This document shows, one piece after another, positions 44,918 to 53,477 of a DNA stretch of 64,000 bases. Both the position numbers and the translations under genes were made by a program. The notes under the pieces are model-generated. The model was not told the DNA's origin and ran no database searches. It was given only the letters and a program-made list of their open reading frames with translations. The stretch comes from Flexithrix dorotheae DSM 6795 (lineage in GTDB: Bacteria; Bacteroidota; Bacteroidia; Cytophagales; Flammeovirgaceae), in contig NZ_KB903476.1 in the NCBI RefSeq assembly GCF_000379765.1, forward strand, positions 124,204 to 188,203, given 5' to 3'. Positions within the stretch are counted from its first letter, which is position 1. The number at the start of each line of letters is the position of its first letter.

Positions 44918-45790
44918 ATGGAACAAACCATTAAACTTACTGAGGCGCCCAGAAAAGTCCCTTTCACTACTTCTTTAAAAATCTTATTTGGTGGATTTAC
45001 CAACCAGATTGGCTGGCCAATTTTTGGTTTGGGGATGGTATTTTTCTGGGTTTTTTCCCTTGATTCTGATTTAATGAACCTGGGTAAATTTTCAGGACAA
45101 CTTGAAACTACAAAAGGAAAAATTACAGCGGTGAGAGCCACCGGAGCGATTGTGAATGGGAAAGATGTGGAAGAATATACCTTTGAATATAAGACTAAAG
45201 AAGGAACTTTTGAAGGTCAATCCTATAGCAGGGAAATTCAGTTTAGAAAAGGAAATAATGTAATTGTAGAGTATGTGGCAAACAATCATGCTTTTAGCCG
45301 AATTAAAGGATTGAGGTCGGCTGAGTACGGATTGGCTACCGGAGTTTTACCACTTGTAGTGCCTCTTTTGGGACTGGTAATGGTGTTTATCGGCTTCACT
45401 GGTGGATTGAAAACTAAAAAGCTTTTGGTACATGGCTATTGGGCTTTTGGAAAAATGAAAGGCAAAATTGCCACTGGCCGGGAAATTAATGACCAGGTAG
45501 TGTACAAAATGAATTTCGGGTTCAGGGGGAAAGATGGGAAAGAATACACCACAGTGGCCTACACCCACGAGACTCATTTACTGGAAGATGAAGACATGGA
45601 ACTGTTGCTTTATAACCCAGATGACCCAAAAGATTCCATGATGTTTGACAGCATGCCGGGAAACCCTGAAAGAGATGAAAATGGGGAGATTTTGGCTGTA
45701 GATAAATCAGTAGCCTTTGGGGCTCTTTTCATTCCCTTCCTTGCCATAGTAGGCAATACCATTTATATGATTGTTTTGTTTAACAGTTAG
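44918..45790 (+). CDS. DUF3592-like membrane protein
   Basis: 290 residues. Three hydrophobic helices (about 29-48, 137-163, 268-288). Between the first two lies a beta domain with DUF3592 character (GKITAVRATGAIVNGKDVEEYTFEYKTKEGTFEGQSY) and a second similar strand-rich segment (about 165-235). Function unknown. Near-identical organisation occurs in other Bacteroidota as single genes. Followed by a degenerate tandem repeat array. Confidence 0.8.
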   Translation: MEQTIKLTEAPRKVPFTTSLKILFGGFTNQIGWPIFGLGMVFFWVFSLDSDLMNLGKFSGQLETTKGKITAVRATGAIVNGKDVEEYTFEYKTKEGTFEGQSYSREIQFRKGNNVIVEYVANNHAFSRIKGLRSAEYGLATGVLPLVVPLLGLVMVFIGFTGGLKTKKLLVHGYWAFGKMKGKIATGREINDQVVYKMNFGFRGKDGKEYTTVAYTHETHLLEDEDMELLLYNPDDPKDSMMFDSMPGNPERDENGEILAVDKSVAFGALFIPFLAIVGNTIYMIVLFNS

Positions 45791-45915
45791 TATATTTGAA
45801 ATGAATGCTTATTTTTCATCTACATTATTTTACCTCTAAAAAATCCCCTTTAGAAGTACTATATTCTTAAAACAGGCAGGCAATTTTCACCCCCTTACCG
45901 AGATCGTCCGGCAAT

Positions 45916-46094
45916 CCTAATAAGCAAAGCGGTCATTTCCTTATAAGGAATGTGGGTGTTTCCTTATAAGCAACGTGGTCGTTTGCTTATTGGGTCGTGA
46001 CCGTTTCCTTACTAGGAACGTTGGACATTCCTTACCAGGCGCAAGGTGTTTGCTTACTGGGAGTGGGGTGTTTCCTTATTAGAAATGAAGACAA
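45916..46094. repeat. degenerate tandem array of about 22-bp units
   Basis: Seven adjacent units starting at 45936, 45959, 45982, 46004, 46028, 46049 and 46071, each 21-24 bp, with consensus head TTTSCTTAYWRG followed by a variable GT-rich tail such as SAACGTGGKCG. A partial unit precedes (45916-45935). The heads are often palindromic (TTTCCTTATAAGGAA). No conserved spacers, so not CRISPR; lies between convergent gene ends. Confidence 0.8.
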
Positions 46095-46189
46095 CTATTA
46101 TTAGAAGTAATGTAAAATGCAACCTATACTTCCTGACTGGCTGCAATTGTATTGCAGCCCAGCAGTTTCCTATCGGGCAGTTTTTCCAG

Positions 46190-47386
46190 TTAAATCCTTT
46201 TCATCACCAACTCAGAAATGCTTTTTCCAATTGCCAAAGATGAAGTAGCTGCAGGTGATGGGGCATTTAAGACATTTACACTGTGGTCATTTTCTATAAT
46301 TTTAAAATCGTCTATTAACCCTCCGGTTCGGTCACAGGCTTGTGCCCTTACTCCTGCTCCACCGGGTTTTAAATCTCCTTCCTGAATTTCCGGTATTAAT
46401 TTTTGAAGGGCTTTGGTAAAGGCGGATTTTGAATACGATCTGTAAAACTCTCCCAGTCCGGTTTTCCAGTATTTGGCAGCTACTTTACGGAATCCCGGCC
46501 AGGCAAGCGAAGCCGTAAATTCATTGAAATCGAAATCAGATCTTTTATATCCTTCTTTCTTAAAGGCAAAGACGGCATTTGGACCAGCTTCCACTCCTCC
46601 ATTAATCATTCGGGTAAAATGCACTCCGAGAAAAGGAAAAGCAGGGTCGGGAACCGGGTAAATCAGGTTTTTCACCAAATACTGTTTTTCTTCCTTCAGC
46701 TCATAGTATTCCCCCCTGAATGGAATAATCCTGACATCCAGCTTTGGATTAGTAAAGCTGGCCACTTTATCCGAATAAAGCCCTCCACAATTCACCACCA
46801 GTTTTCCCACAAAAGTCTGATTTGCTGTAATTACCTCCGATTTGCTATTTGCGTTTTGTATATCCACTACCTTCTCCCCCATAAAAATCTCTCCTCCTAG
46901 TTCCTTAAACTTCTCCGCATATTTTTGGGAAACGGCTTTATAATCAATGATTCCGGTCTGTGGAACTACAATTCCAGCTATACCATTTACATGAGGTTCA
47001 TATTCTTTAAGTTCACCTGCTGAGATTTTTCTCAAATCTTTTAAGCCATTTTGCTGGCCTCTGGTGAAAATATTTTCCAAAGCGGGCAATTCCTTTTCAT
47101 CCGTAGCCACGATGATTTTCCCACACAATTCATATTTAATCTCTTCCTGATCGCAAAAAGCAATCAGATCGTGATAACCATTAATGCAATTTTTGGCTTT
47201 TAAACTTCCCGGTTTGTAATAAATCCCGGAATGGATTACTCCACTATTGTTCCCTGTCTGATGTTTGGCAAGTTCCTGTTCTTTTTCCAACAAAGCTATC
47301 TTTTGACCGGGATCAGCCTTTTTCAGGTTTAATGCTGTAGCCAGACCAACTATTCCTCCTCCTATTATTACAATATCAAATTGCAT
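46190..47386 (-). CDS. lhgO: L-2-hydroxyglutarate oxidase/dehydrogenase
   Basis: 398 residues. DAO-type FAD-binding start VIIGGGIVGLATAL (about 4-17), followed by HQTGNNSGVIHSGIYYKPGSLKA (about 41-63) and, near the end, GAGVRAQA and PSPAATSSLAIGKSISELV, all typical of LhgO. Oxidises the metabolic by-product L-2-hydroxyglutarate to 2-oxoglutarate, with electrons to the quinone pool. Length matches the E. coli enzyme. Single gene; no glutarate operon around it. Confidence 0.92.
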   Translation of the reverse strand: MQFDIVIIGGGIVGLATALNLKKADPGQKIALLEKEQELAKHQTGNNSGVIHSGIYYKPGSLKAKNCINGYHDLIAFCDQEEIKYELCGKIIVATDEKELPALENIFTRGQQNGLKDLRKISAGELKEYEPHVNGIAGIVVPQTGIIDYKAVSQKYAEKFKELGGEIFMGEKVVDIQNANSKSEVITANQTFVGKLVVNCGGLYSDKVASFTNPKLDVRIIPFRGEYYELKEEKQYLVKNLIYPVPDPAFPFLGVHFTRMINGGVEAGPNAVFAFKKEGYKRSDFDFNEFTASLAWPGFRKVAAKYWKTGLGEFYRSYSKSAFTKALQKLIPEIQEGDLKPGGAGVRAQACDRTGGLIDDFKIIENDHSVNVLNAPSPAATSSLAIGKSISELVMKRI

Positions 47387-47650
47387 TTTGTGTAGTTTTA
47401 TTTACTTTTGGCGCAAATGTAATAAGAGCTTGTTTAAAATGTGCATTAGTAAATGGATGAAGTGCACATGGTAAATTTCAGGGTAATCATCCAAAAGTTA
47501 TTTTCCAGTCTTCTTAAATATTCCTTTGTTCCCATTCCCCAGAAGGCCATTTAAGAGTTTATGACAGCGAAATCCCTCACGCCATTAAGGTTAATGATCG
47601 CTGGCGGATTCGGCTTAAATAAATTATTTTCAAATAAAAAGTTTCAAATA

Positions 47651-48319
47651 ATGGATTCAGAAAAAGGTTTTATTCCCTTTAAAAGAACTTCATTCGAAGG
47701 GGAAGAATTAAAAAAAAGGGTACAGGAGTTTTATCAGTTTATGGATCAGCGGAGGAGTTTACGGGATTTTTCCGATAAGCCAGTGCCTAAAGCAGTAATT
47801 GAAAATATCATTATGGCAGCTTCTACAGCACCATCGGGAGCCAATAAACAACCCTGGACTTTCTGCGCCATTTCCAGCAGGGAAATCAAAAAACAAATAA
47901 GGGAAGCCGCAGAAAAAGAAGAGTTTGTCAATTACCATGGCCGAATGTCCGATTCCTGGCTCGAAGATTTGAAGAAATTTGGAACCAACGAAATAAAACC
48001 TTTTCTGGAAATTGCTCCCTGGATAATTGTGGTTTTCAAAAGATCTTATGAAGAAGAAAACAATGAGAAGAAAAACAATTATTATGTAAGTGAATCGGTT
48101 GGACTGGCTTCAGGATTTCTACTGGCAGCCATTCATCATGCCGGACTGGTGGCACTTACACATACACCAAGCCCGATGAATTTTCTTTCCAAGGTTTTGA
48201 ACAGGCCAAAAAATGAAAAGCCATTTCTTTTAATTCCAGTGGGCTATCCGGCAGAAGATGCCCTGGTTCCTGATATTACCAGAAAATCTAAGGATGAGGT
48301 AATTGTTTTTTACGAGTAG
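47651..48319 (+). CDS. iodotyrosine deiodinase (IYD)-like flavoprotein
   Basis: 222 residues from ATG at 47651 (an in-frame ATG at 47561 adds 30 unrelated residues). Nitroreductase fold with FMN-binding RRSLRDFSDKPV and SGANKQPWTF. The residues that coordinate the iodotyrosine zwitterion in animal IYD are all at the right spacing: Glu91, Tyr95 (EEFVNYHGRMSDSWLEDLKK) and Lys116 (EIKPFLE), with the helix and the W103-xx-DL pattern. Bacterial IYD homologues that dehalogenate halotyrosines have been described in Bacteroidota. Substrate here is inferred, not shown. Confidence 0.88.
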   Translation: MDSEKGFIPFKRTSFEGEELKKRVQEFYQFMDQRRSLRDFSDKPVPKAVIENIIMAASTAPSGANKQPWTFCAISSREIKKQIREAAEKEEFVNYHGRMSDSWLEDLKKFGTNEIKPFLEIAPWIIVVFKRSYEEENNEKKNNYYVSESVGLASGFLLAAIHHAGLVALTHTPSPMNFLSKVLNRPKNEKPFLLIPVGYPAEDALVPDITRKSKDEVIVFYE

Positions 48320-48360
48320 GATATTTCAGCAATTTCCAATGTACACTAAAAACTGCTTTT

Positions 48361-48452
48361 TCACAGCAAGGTCTTCGATAGAGACCTTGCGTCCATCAAA
48401 CTTCAGAAGCCCTACAGACGCAGGGTCGCGAAAATACAGACCCTGCTAAGAC
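48361..48452. repeat. dispersed two-hairpin intergenic repeat, copy B
   Basis: Hairpin 1: CAAGGTCT-TCGATAG-AGACCTTG (48367-48389), perfect 8-bp stem. Hairpin 2: CAGGGTC-N11-GACCCTG (48421-48445). The loop GCGAAAAT matches copy A, and the 28-nt bridge matches copy C. Lies between two plus-strand genes. Confidence 0.8.
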
Positions 48453-48579
48453 AACCTGTCCGGAGCAACTTTTCAATTCCATTGAGAATTTCTGAGGCTA
48501 TTTGCTAAAAAGTTCTCTACATTTGAAACAAATATGAAAATGAAACTTTCTCATATTTTCAAACTTAAATTTTCAGCCA

Positions 48580-49188
48580 ATGCAGAGTGCCTTTGCAGAA
48601 ACTCTTGGAATTAGTCCTGTTATTTTTCATTGGGTAATACTTCCCATCTTAATCTTCCTGGCCAGAATTTGTGATGTTTCCATTAACACAGTCAGGGTAA
48701 TTTTTATGCTCAGCGGTAAACGACTGGTAGCCACCTTACTCGGTTTTTTCGAATCCGCTATCTGGCTAATTGCCATTAGTCAGATTTTACAAAATATTGG
48801 CAGTGTGGTCACCTACCTTGCCTATGCCGGAGGTTTTGCCATGGGAATTTATGCGGGTATGCTCATAGAAGAGCGAATGGCACTGGGGAAAGTAATTGTA
48901 AGGATAATTACCCAAATAGATGCGCATTTACTTATAGAAGAAATGGAAAAAAGAGGTTATGGTGTAACATCTGTAGATGCCAAAAGAGGTAAAAGTGAAG
49001 ATGTGAACATTATTTTTACGGTGGTAAAAAGGAAAAATGTGGATGCTCTCGTTGATGTGATTAATGAATTTAACCCCAATGCTTTCTATACATTAGAAAC
49101 TTTAAAATACGCCAGTCAAAACCATGATCTTTTCCCATTGATTCCTCCCAAAAAATCGAGTTTTATCCGATCTTTAATCAGGAAGTAA
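48580..49188 (+). CDS. UPF0316 family membrane protein (DUF2179)
   Basis: 202 residues. Three membrane helices (about 15-35, 45-65, 72-90) and a cytoplasmic DUF2179 domain (about 110-180, IDAHLLIEEMEKRGYGVTSVDAKR) with the conserved TVVKRKN strand. The conserved motif CDVSINTVRVIFMLSGKR (about 32-49) fits UPF0316. Function unknown. A perfect terminator follows. Confidence 0.9.
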   Translation: MQSAFAETLGISPVIFHWVILPILIFLARICDVSINTVRVIFMLSGKRLVATLLGFFESAIWLIAISQILQNIGSVVTYLAYAGGFAMGIYAGMLIEERMALGKVIVRIITQIDAHLLIEEMEKRGYGVTSVDAKRGKSEDVNIIFTVVKRKNVDALVDVINEFNPNAFYTLETLKYASQNHDLFPLIPPKKSSFIRSLIRK

Positions 49189-49204
49189 TATCTATTTGAA
49201 AATC

Positions 49205-49242
49205 AAAAAAGCTCATTCAAATGACTGAATGAGCTTTTTTTA
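49205..49242. terminator. bidirectional hairpin terminator
   Basis: Perfect 9-bp core GCTCATTCA/TGAATGAGC (49211-49219, 49226-49234) with A6/T7 extensions, between convergent genes. Confidence 0.9.
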
Positions 49243-49305
49243 CTCTCTAACAAAAATATATTAGTAAATAAAGTAATGGTTTAATTTATCCGATTAATCA
49301 TATTT

Positions 49306-49590
49306 TTAATACCTTCTCTGGTTGTAATCTCCTCCACCTCTTCTTGGCTCCCTTGGATTTGCTACTTTTACAACTATTCTACGGCCATCTAATTCTGACT
49401 CGTTTAATTCCTCGATAGCTGTTTGTCCTTCGCTATCATTATCCATCTCTACAAACCCGAAACCTTTTGAAGAACCGGTGTCCCGATCCATAATTACTTT
49501 TGCTGATGAAACTTCACCAAATTGACTGAAAACCTGGTCCAAATCCTCACTTGTGGTGGATGAACTCAGTTTTGCTACGAAAATGTTCAT
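49306..49590 (-). CDS. RRM-domain RNA-binding protein
   Basis: 94 residues. One complete RRM: RNP2 IFVAKL (3-8) and RNP1 KGFGFVEM (about 42-49), then a short glycine/arginine-rich tail GGGDYNQRRY. Proteins of this type in Bacteroidota are often cold-induced and act as RNA chaperones alongside Csp. It has a long AT-rich leader region on the minus strand, opposite to gpmI. Confidence 0.93.
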   Translation of the reverse strand: MNIFVAKLSSSTTSEDLDQVFSQFGEVSSAKVIMDRDTGSSKGFGFVEMDNDSEGQTAIEELNESELDGRRIVVKVANPREPRRGGGDYNQRRY

Positions 49591-50059
49591 TTGAAATAAA
49601 AATTAAAATAAAAAAAGATAAACGTGGATTTTGATAAAAGAAAAGTGGGGCATTCAGATTGAAAAAATGAGTGGTACTAACCTTAGACCTAATCCTTTAA
49701 CAAAGTTAACTGAATAGTGCATTTTTCCAATTTTCAGGAAAAAAAAGTGGCAAGAATGATAAATACGGGCTGTAAGGTTTTACCAATTATATTAATCATT
49801 AGTTCCTGGTTCTTCCTGAAACACCTCTAATTTTGGTAAATAAAACAAAATATATCTTTTACTTTTCCAGTACTCTCCCCATTGTATTACCAAAATATGA
49901 ATAGATTATGACATTTTAGGAAATGTAATTTTCTTTTGGAAATGGCTATTAAAAAATTAATGATAACCAATTGGTAATATAGGCTATAGAAGTCCAAATC
50001 AGTTGAAAAAATCCTCTCCTTTTGATTTGATTAAACCTTTACATAGTTAAATTTGTGGC
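49591..50059. other. intergenic, divergent RRM/gpmI region
   Basis: 469 bp. The only clear elements are the gpmI promoter near 50026-50055 (separate entry). The remainder shows nothing distinct. Confidence 0.5.
50026..50055 (+). promoter_or_regulatory. gpmI promoter, possibly leaderless transcript
   Basis: TTTG (50026-50029), 18-nt spacer and TAAATTTG (50048-50055) match TTTG-N(17-23)-TAnnTTTG. The ATG follows the -7 box after only 4 bp, so transcription should start at or within a few bases of the start codon. Confidence 0.65.
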
Positions 50060-51583
50060 ATGGATAAGAAAGTATTATTAATGATTTTAGATGGCTGGGG
50101 ACTAGCCAAAGACAAGGAAGTGTCTGCAGTGGATAAAGCTAACACTCCTTTTATAGATAGCCTTTATGAAAAATATGCCCATAGTAAATTACAGGCCTGT
50201 GGCTTAGCAGTGGGATTACCTGAAGGACAGATGGGAAACTCTGAAGTGGGTCACATGAATATTGGTGCAGGAAGAGTAGTTTACCAAATGTTGGTAAGGA
50301 TAAATAAGGCCGTAGAAGACAAAACTATTGGCAAAAATGAGGAATTGGTAAAAGCATTTGAATATGCCAAAGCCAATGATAAAAAAGTCCATTTTATTGG
50401 ACTGGTATCTGATGGAGGAGTTCACTCCCATATTAATCATTTAAAGGGATTGATTACTTCTGCAAATGATTTTGGTTTGTCCAAAGTATTTGTGCATGCC
50501 TTCACCGATGGCAGAGACTGTGCACCAGATAGCGGAATTAAGTTTGTGAAAGAATTAGAGGGACATATCGCTGAAAACACCGGGGCGCTTGCTTCAGTTA
50601 CTGGTCGGTACTATGCCATGGACAGGGATAAAAGATGGGAAAGAGTAAAATTGGCCTATGATGCCATGGTAAAAGGCGAAGGCAAAAAGGTAACTTCAAT
50701 AGATCAGGCTGTTCAGGAATCTTATGATGAGGGGGTTACTGATGAGTTTATCAAACCAATTGTAAAGGTTGATGATAGTGGAAATGCAGTGGGAAATATA
50801 GAGGAAGGAGATGTAGTGTTATGTTTCAATTTCAGAACGGACAGAGGCAGGGAAATAACAGTGGCACTTACTCAGGAAGCTTTCCCTGAACAGGATATGA
50901 AACCACTTGATTTGTATTACATGACCATGACTCAATATGACGAGACCTATAAAAATGTTCATGTATTATTCGAAAATAAAAACCTGGAAAATACACTGGG
51001 AGAAGTTTTAGCCAGAAATGGCAAAAAACAAATCCGAATAGCAGAAACAGAAAAGTATCCTCACGTTACTTTCTTTTTCTCGGGTGGTGAAGAAGAACCA
51101 TTTGAGGGGGAAACAAGATTGATGTGCCCTTCTCCAAAGGTAGCTACTTATGATCTTCAGCCTGAAATGAGTGCCGGTGATATCAGAGACAAAATCATCC
51201 CCGAACTAAATGCAAAATCTGCAGATTTTATCTGTTTAAACTTTGCCAATCCGGATATGGTAGGGCATACTGGTGTTTTTGAAGCTGCAGTAAAAGCCTG
51301 CGAAACTGTAGATCAGTGTGCCAATGCAGTGATTGATGCGGCTACCCAAAATGGTTATACTACCATTGTGATTGCCGATCATGGCAATTCTGATATTATG
51401 AGAAACCCTGATGGATCACCTCATACAGCACATACCCTGAATCTTGTTCCATGTATTTTGGTAGATGAAGAATTAAAAGGTCCAATTAAGGATGGAAAAC
51501 TTGGAAATCTTGCTCCTACTATTCTGGAATTAATGGGAATTGAAAAGCCTGAAGATATGGAATGTAAAAGTTTATTAGGATAA
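50060..51583 (+). CDS. gpmI: 2,3-bisphosphoglycerate-independent phosphoglycerate mutase
   Basis: 507 residues. Alkaline-phosphatase-like fold with metal ligand Asp11 (LMILDGWG) and phospho-serine Ser61 in GQMGNSEVGH; later VADHGN/IADHGNSDIM metal cluster is present. Interconverts 3- and 2-phosphoglycerate in glycolysis/gluconeogenesis. Start fixed at 50060 by the catalytic LDGWG 8 residues later. A strong promoter ends only 4 bp before the ATG. Hairpin terminator follows. Confidence 0.97.
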   Translation: MDKKVLLMILDGWGLAKDKEVSAVDKANTPFIDSLYEKYAHSKLQACGLAVGLPEGQMGNSEVGHMNIGAGRVVYQMLVRINKAVEDKTIGKNEELVKAFEYAKANDKKVHFIGLVSDGGVHSHINHLKGLITSANDFGLSKVFVHAFTDGRDCAPDSGIKFVKELEGHIAENTGALASVTGRYYAMDRDKRWERVKLAYDAMVKGEGKKVTSIDQAVQESYDEGVTDEFIKPIVKVDDSGNAVGNIEEGDVVLCFNFRTDRGREITVALTQEAFPEQDMKPLDLYYMTMTQYDETYKNVHVLFENKNLENTLGEVLARNGKKQIRIAETEKYPHVTFFFSGGEEEPFEGETRLMCPSPKVATYDLQPEMSAGDIRDKIIPELNAKSADFICLNFANPDMVGHTGVFEAAVKACETVDQCANAVIDAATQNGYTTIVIADHGNSDIMRNPDGSPHTAHTLNLVPCILVDEELKGPIKDGKLGNLAPTILELMGIEKPEDMECKSLLG

Positions 51584-51604
51584 AATTTATAAACCATATA
51601 AAAG

Positions 51605-51641
51605 AAAAGGTCCTGATTTTTAATTGATCAGGACCTTTTTA
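51605..51641. terminator. bidirectional hairpin terminator
   Basis: Perfect 13-bp stem AAAAGGTCCTGAT/ATCAGGACCTTTT (51605-51617, 51627-51639), 9-nt loop, between convergent gpmI and kbl. Confidence 0.93.
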
Positions 51642-51662
51642 ATTTATAGAAGGTATCAGAAA

Positions 51663-52853
51663 TCAGGAAATTACTCCAAGTTCTTTACCCACTTCAGTAA
51701 AGGCTTTTATAGCTTGATCCAAATGAGCTATTTCATGAGCAGCTGAAATTTGAACTCTGATTCTGGCTTTATTTTTAGGCACTACTGGATAGAAAAAGCC
51801 AATAACATAAATTCCCTTTTCCAATAATTTTTCCGCAAATTGTTGTGCCAATGGAGCCTCATAAAGCATAATTGGAACAATTGGATGCTCACCAGGGGTA
51901 ATGTCAAAACCAGCTTCAGTCATTTTTTTACGGAAATAACTGGTATTATTTTCCAGTTTATCCCTAAGAGAGGTTGTTTCTGTAAGCATGTCAAATACCG
52001 CAATAGAAGCTCCTACAATAGATGGAGCAAGGGTATTGGAGAAAAGATAAGGTCGGGATTTTTGCCTCAGCATTTCAATAATCTCCTTTCTACCAGAGGT
52101 AAACCCTCCTGAAGCTCCACCCAATGCTTTCCCCAAAGTTCCGGTAATAATATCCATTTTGCCCATCACCCCTCTGTGTTCATGTACTCCTCTACCGGTT
52201 TTGCCCATGAATCCGGTACTATGGCATTCATCTGACATTACCAAAGCCTTATATTTTTCGGCTAATGCACAAATTTTGTCCAGCTGGGCTATGGTTCCAT
52301 CCATGGAAAATACACCATCAGTCACGATTATTTTCTGTGAACAACCTTCAGCCGCTTTTAATTGCTCCTCCAGATCAGCCATATCATTGTTTTTATACCT
52401 GAACCTTTTGGCCTTACAAAGCCTGACTCCATCAATGATGGAGGCATGATTCAGTTCATCTGAAATGATGGCATCATCAGGACCTAGTAATGGTTCAAAA
52501 ACACCTCCATTGGCATCAAAAGCAGCAGCATAAAGAATGGTATCTTCAGTCCCTAAAAATTCAGAAATCTTTTGCTCCAGGGTCATGTGGATATCCTGTG
52601 TACCACAAATAAACCGTACAGAAGATAATCCAAAACCATGGGAATCAATTGCTGCCTTTGCGGCCTCAATTACTTTAGGATGGGAAGAAAGCCCAAGATA
52701 ATTATTGGCACAAAAGTTTAAAACTTCTTTTCCAGTAGTAGTTTTAATTTCAGCACCCTGAGGAGTAGTAATTACGCGCTCATTTTTAAAAAGTCCGGCT
52801 TCTTTTATTTCAGCAAGGTCTTTTTCAAGTTGTGGTTTTAATGTGTCGAACAT
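51663..52853 (-). CDS. kbl: glycine C-acetyltransferase (2-amino-3-ketobutyrate CoA ligase)
   Basis: 396 residues from ATG at 52853, almost the same length as E. coli Kbl; a TTG 14 codons upstream is not needed. PLP lysine is Lys242 in [16 protein letters not shown] and [13 protein letters not shown] match the family. Splits 2-amino-3-ketobutyrate with CoA to glycine and acetyl-CoA. The threonine dehydrogenase gene (53478) that makes its substrate lies about 600 bp away, divergently. Probably co-transcribed with the small ORF at 52915-53160. Confidence 0.95.
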   Translation of the reverse strand: MFDTLKPQLEKDLAEIKEAGLFKNERVITTPQGAEIKTTTGKEVLNFCANNYLGLSSHPKVIEAAKAAIDSHGFGLSSVRFICGTQDIHMTLEQKISEFLGTEDTILYAAAFDANGGVFEPLLGPDDAIISDELNHASIIDGVRLCKAKRFRYKNNDMADLEEQLKAAEGCSQKIIVTDGVFSMDGTIAQLDKICALAEKYKALVMSDECHSTGFMGKTGRGVHEHRGVMGKMDIITGTLGKALGGASGGFTSGRKEIIEMLRQKSRPYLFSNTLAPSIVGASIAVFDMLTETTSLRDKLENNTSYFRKKMTEAGFDITPGEHPIVPIMLYEAPLAQQFAEKLLEKGIYVIGFFYPVVPKNKARIRVQISAAHEIAHLDQAIKAFTEVGKELGVIS

Positions 52854-52914
52854 GTTTAAATATTGGTTATTAAAGTTATAATTTCTCCCTTGCAAGGTAG
52901 GGAAAGAAGATTGA

Positions 52915-53160
52915 TTAAGTTTTTCTTTTAAAAACCGGCCGGCTCATTTTCTTTTTTGGCACCTCCGGCTCTGCAATTTCTTTCTTGAATGGATATTGCC
53001 TTCTTATTTTATTTATTAAAAATAATTTTTGAGCAACAAAGCTCTTGGGATGTACCTGGTAAAAAAGAGATTTAAAATCCTGAAATGTGGATAAATCTCC
53101 CTTTTTAAATAAAATCGGGTCAATCTTTTTTTGAATTAAAAACTGCTCAAATTCTTCCAT
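52915..53160 (-). CDS. small conserved hypothetical protein, 81 aa
   Basis: 81 residues, basic at the C-terminus ([13 protein letters not shown]). Charged helical sequence with no recognised domain or signal peptide. Lies 61 bp upstream of kbl on the same strand and probably shares its transcript. The clean ATG, codon use and fit in an operon support a real gene; a link to threonine breakdown is only by position. Confidence 0.65.
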   Translation of the reverse strand: MEEFEQFLIQKKIDPILFKKGDLSTFQDFKSLFYQVHPKSFVAQKLFLINKIRRQYPFKKEIAEPEVPKKKMSRPVFKRKT

Positions 53161-53477
53161 GGGGCAAATATAAGGAAGGATATGAAGGAGTTGTATAAGC
53201 CTGCATTAAAATGACAAAATTGTGGTTCTATTTTTAATATCCATTTGAATTTTATATGAATATTGTTTCAAATTCCATTTTCCGAATTACTAATATCACA
53301 GGATTTTTTTATGATTGAATTCAATAGATACACGTATAAATTATTGATTTATCACTGTATTTATAAATTCATTAATAAAACAGAAAAATATCATTTCACA
53401 ATCCGGGAAATAGTTTTTTGAATCTAGCTCAAGCTTTAATTATTTTTGTTTTACCTTACCAGTAAACCATTAACAAC
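53161..53477. other. intergenic, divergent kbl/threonine dehydrogenase region
   Basis: 317 bp AT-rich spacer. Apart from the promoter at 53417-53448 there is nothing distinct. Confidence 0.5.
53417..53448 (+). promoter_or_regulatory. promoter of the threonine dehydrogenase gene
   Basis: TTTG (53417-53420), 20-nt spacer, TATTTTTG (53441-53448): exact match to the Bacteroidota consensus TTTG-N20-TAnnTTTG, 29 bp before the ATG. Confidence 0.75.

Noticed and set aside
45936-46094. CRISPR array
   Set aside because: Units abut directly and vary throughout; there are no constant repeats separated by unique spacers and no cas genes.
47561-47650. N-terminal extension of the IYD-like gene
   Set aside because: Thirty unrelated residues; the conserved region starts just after the ATG at 47651.
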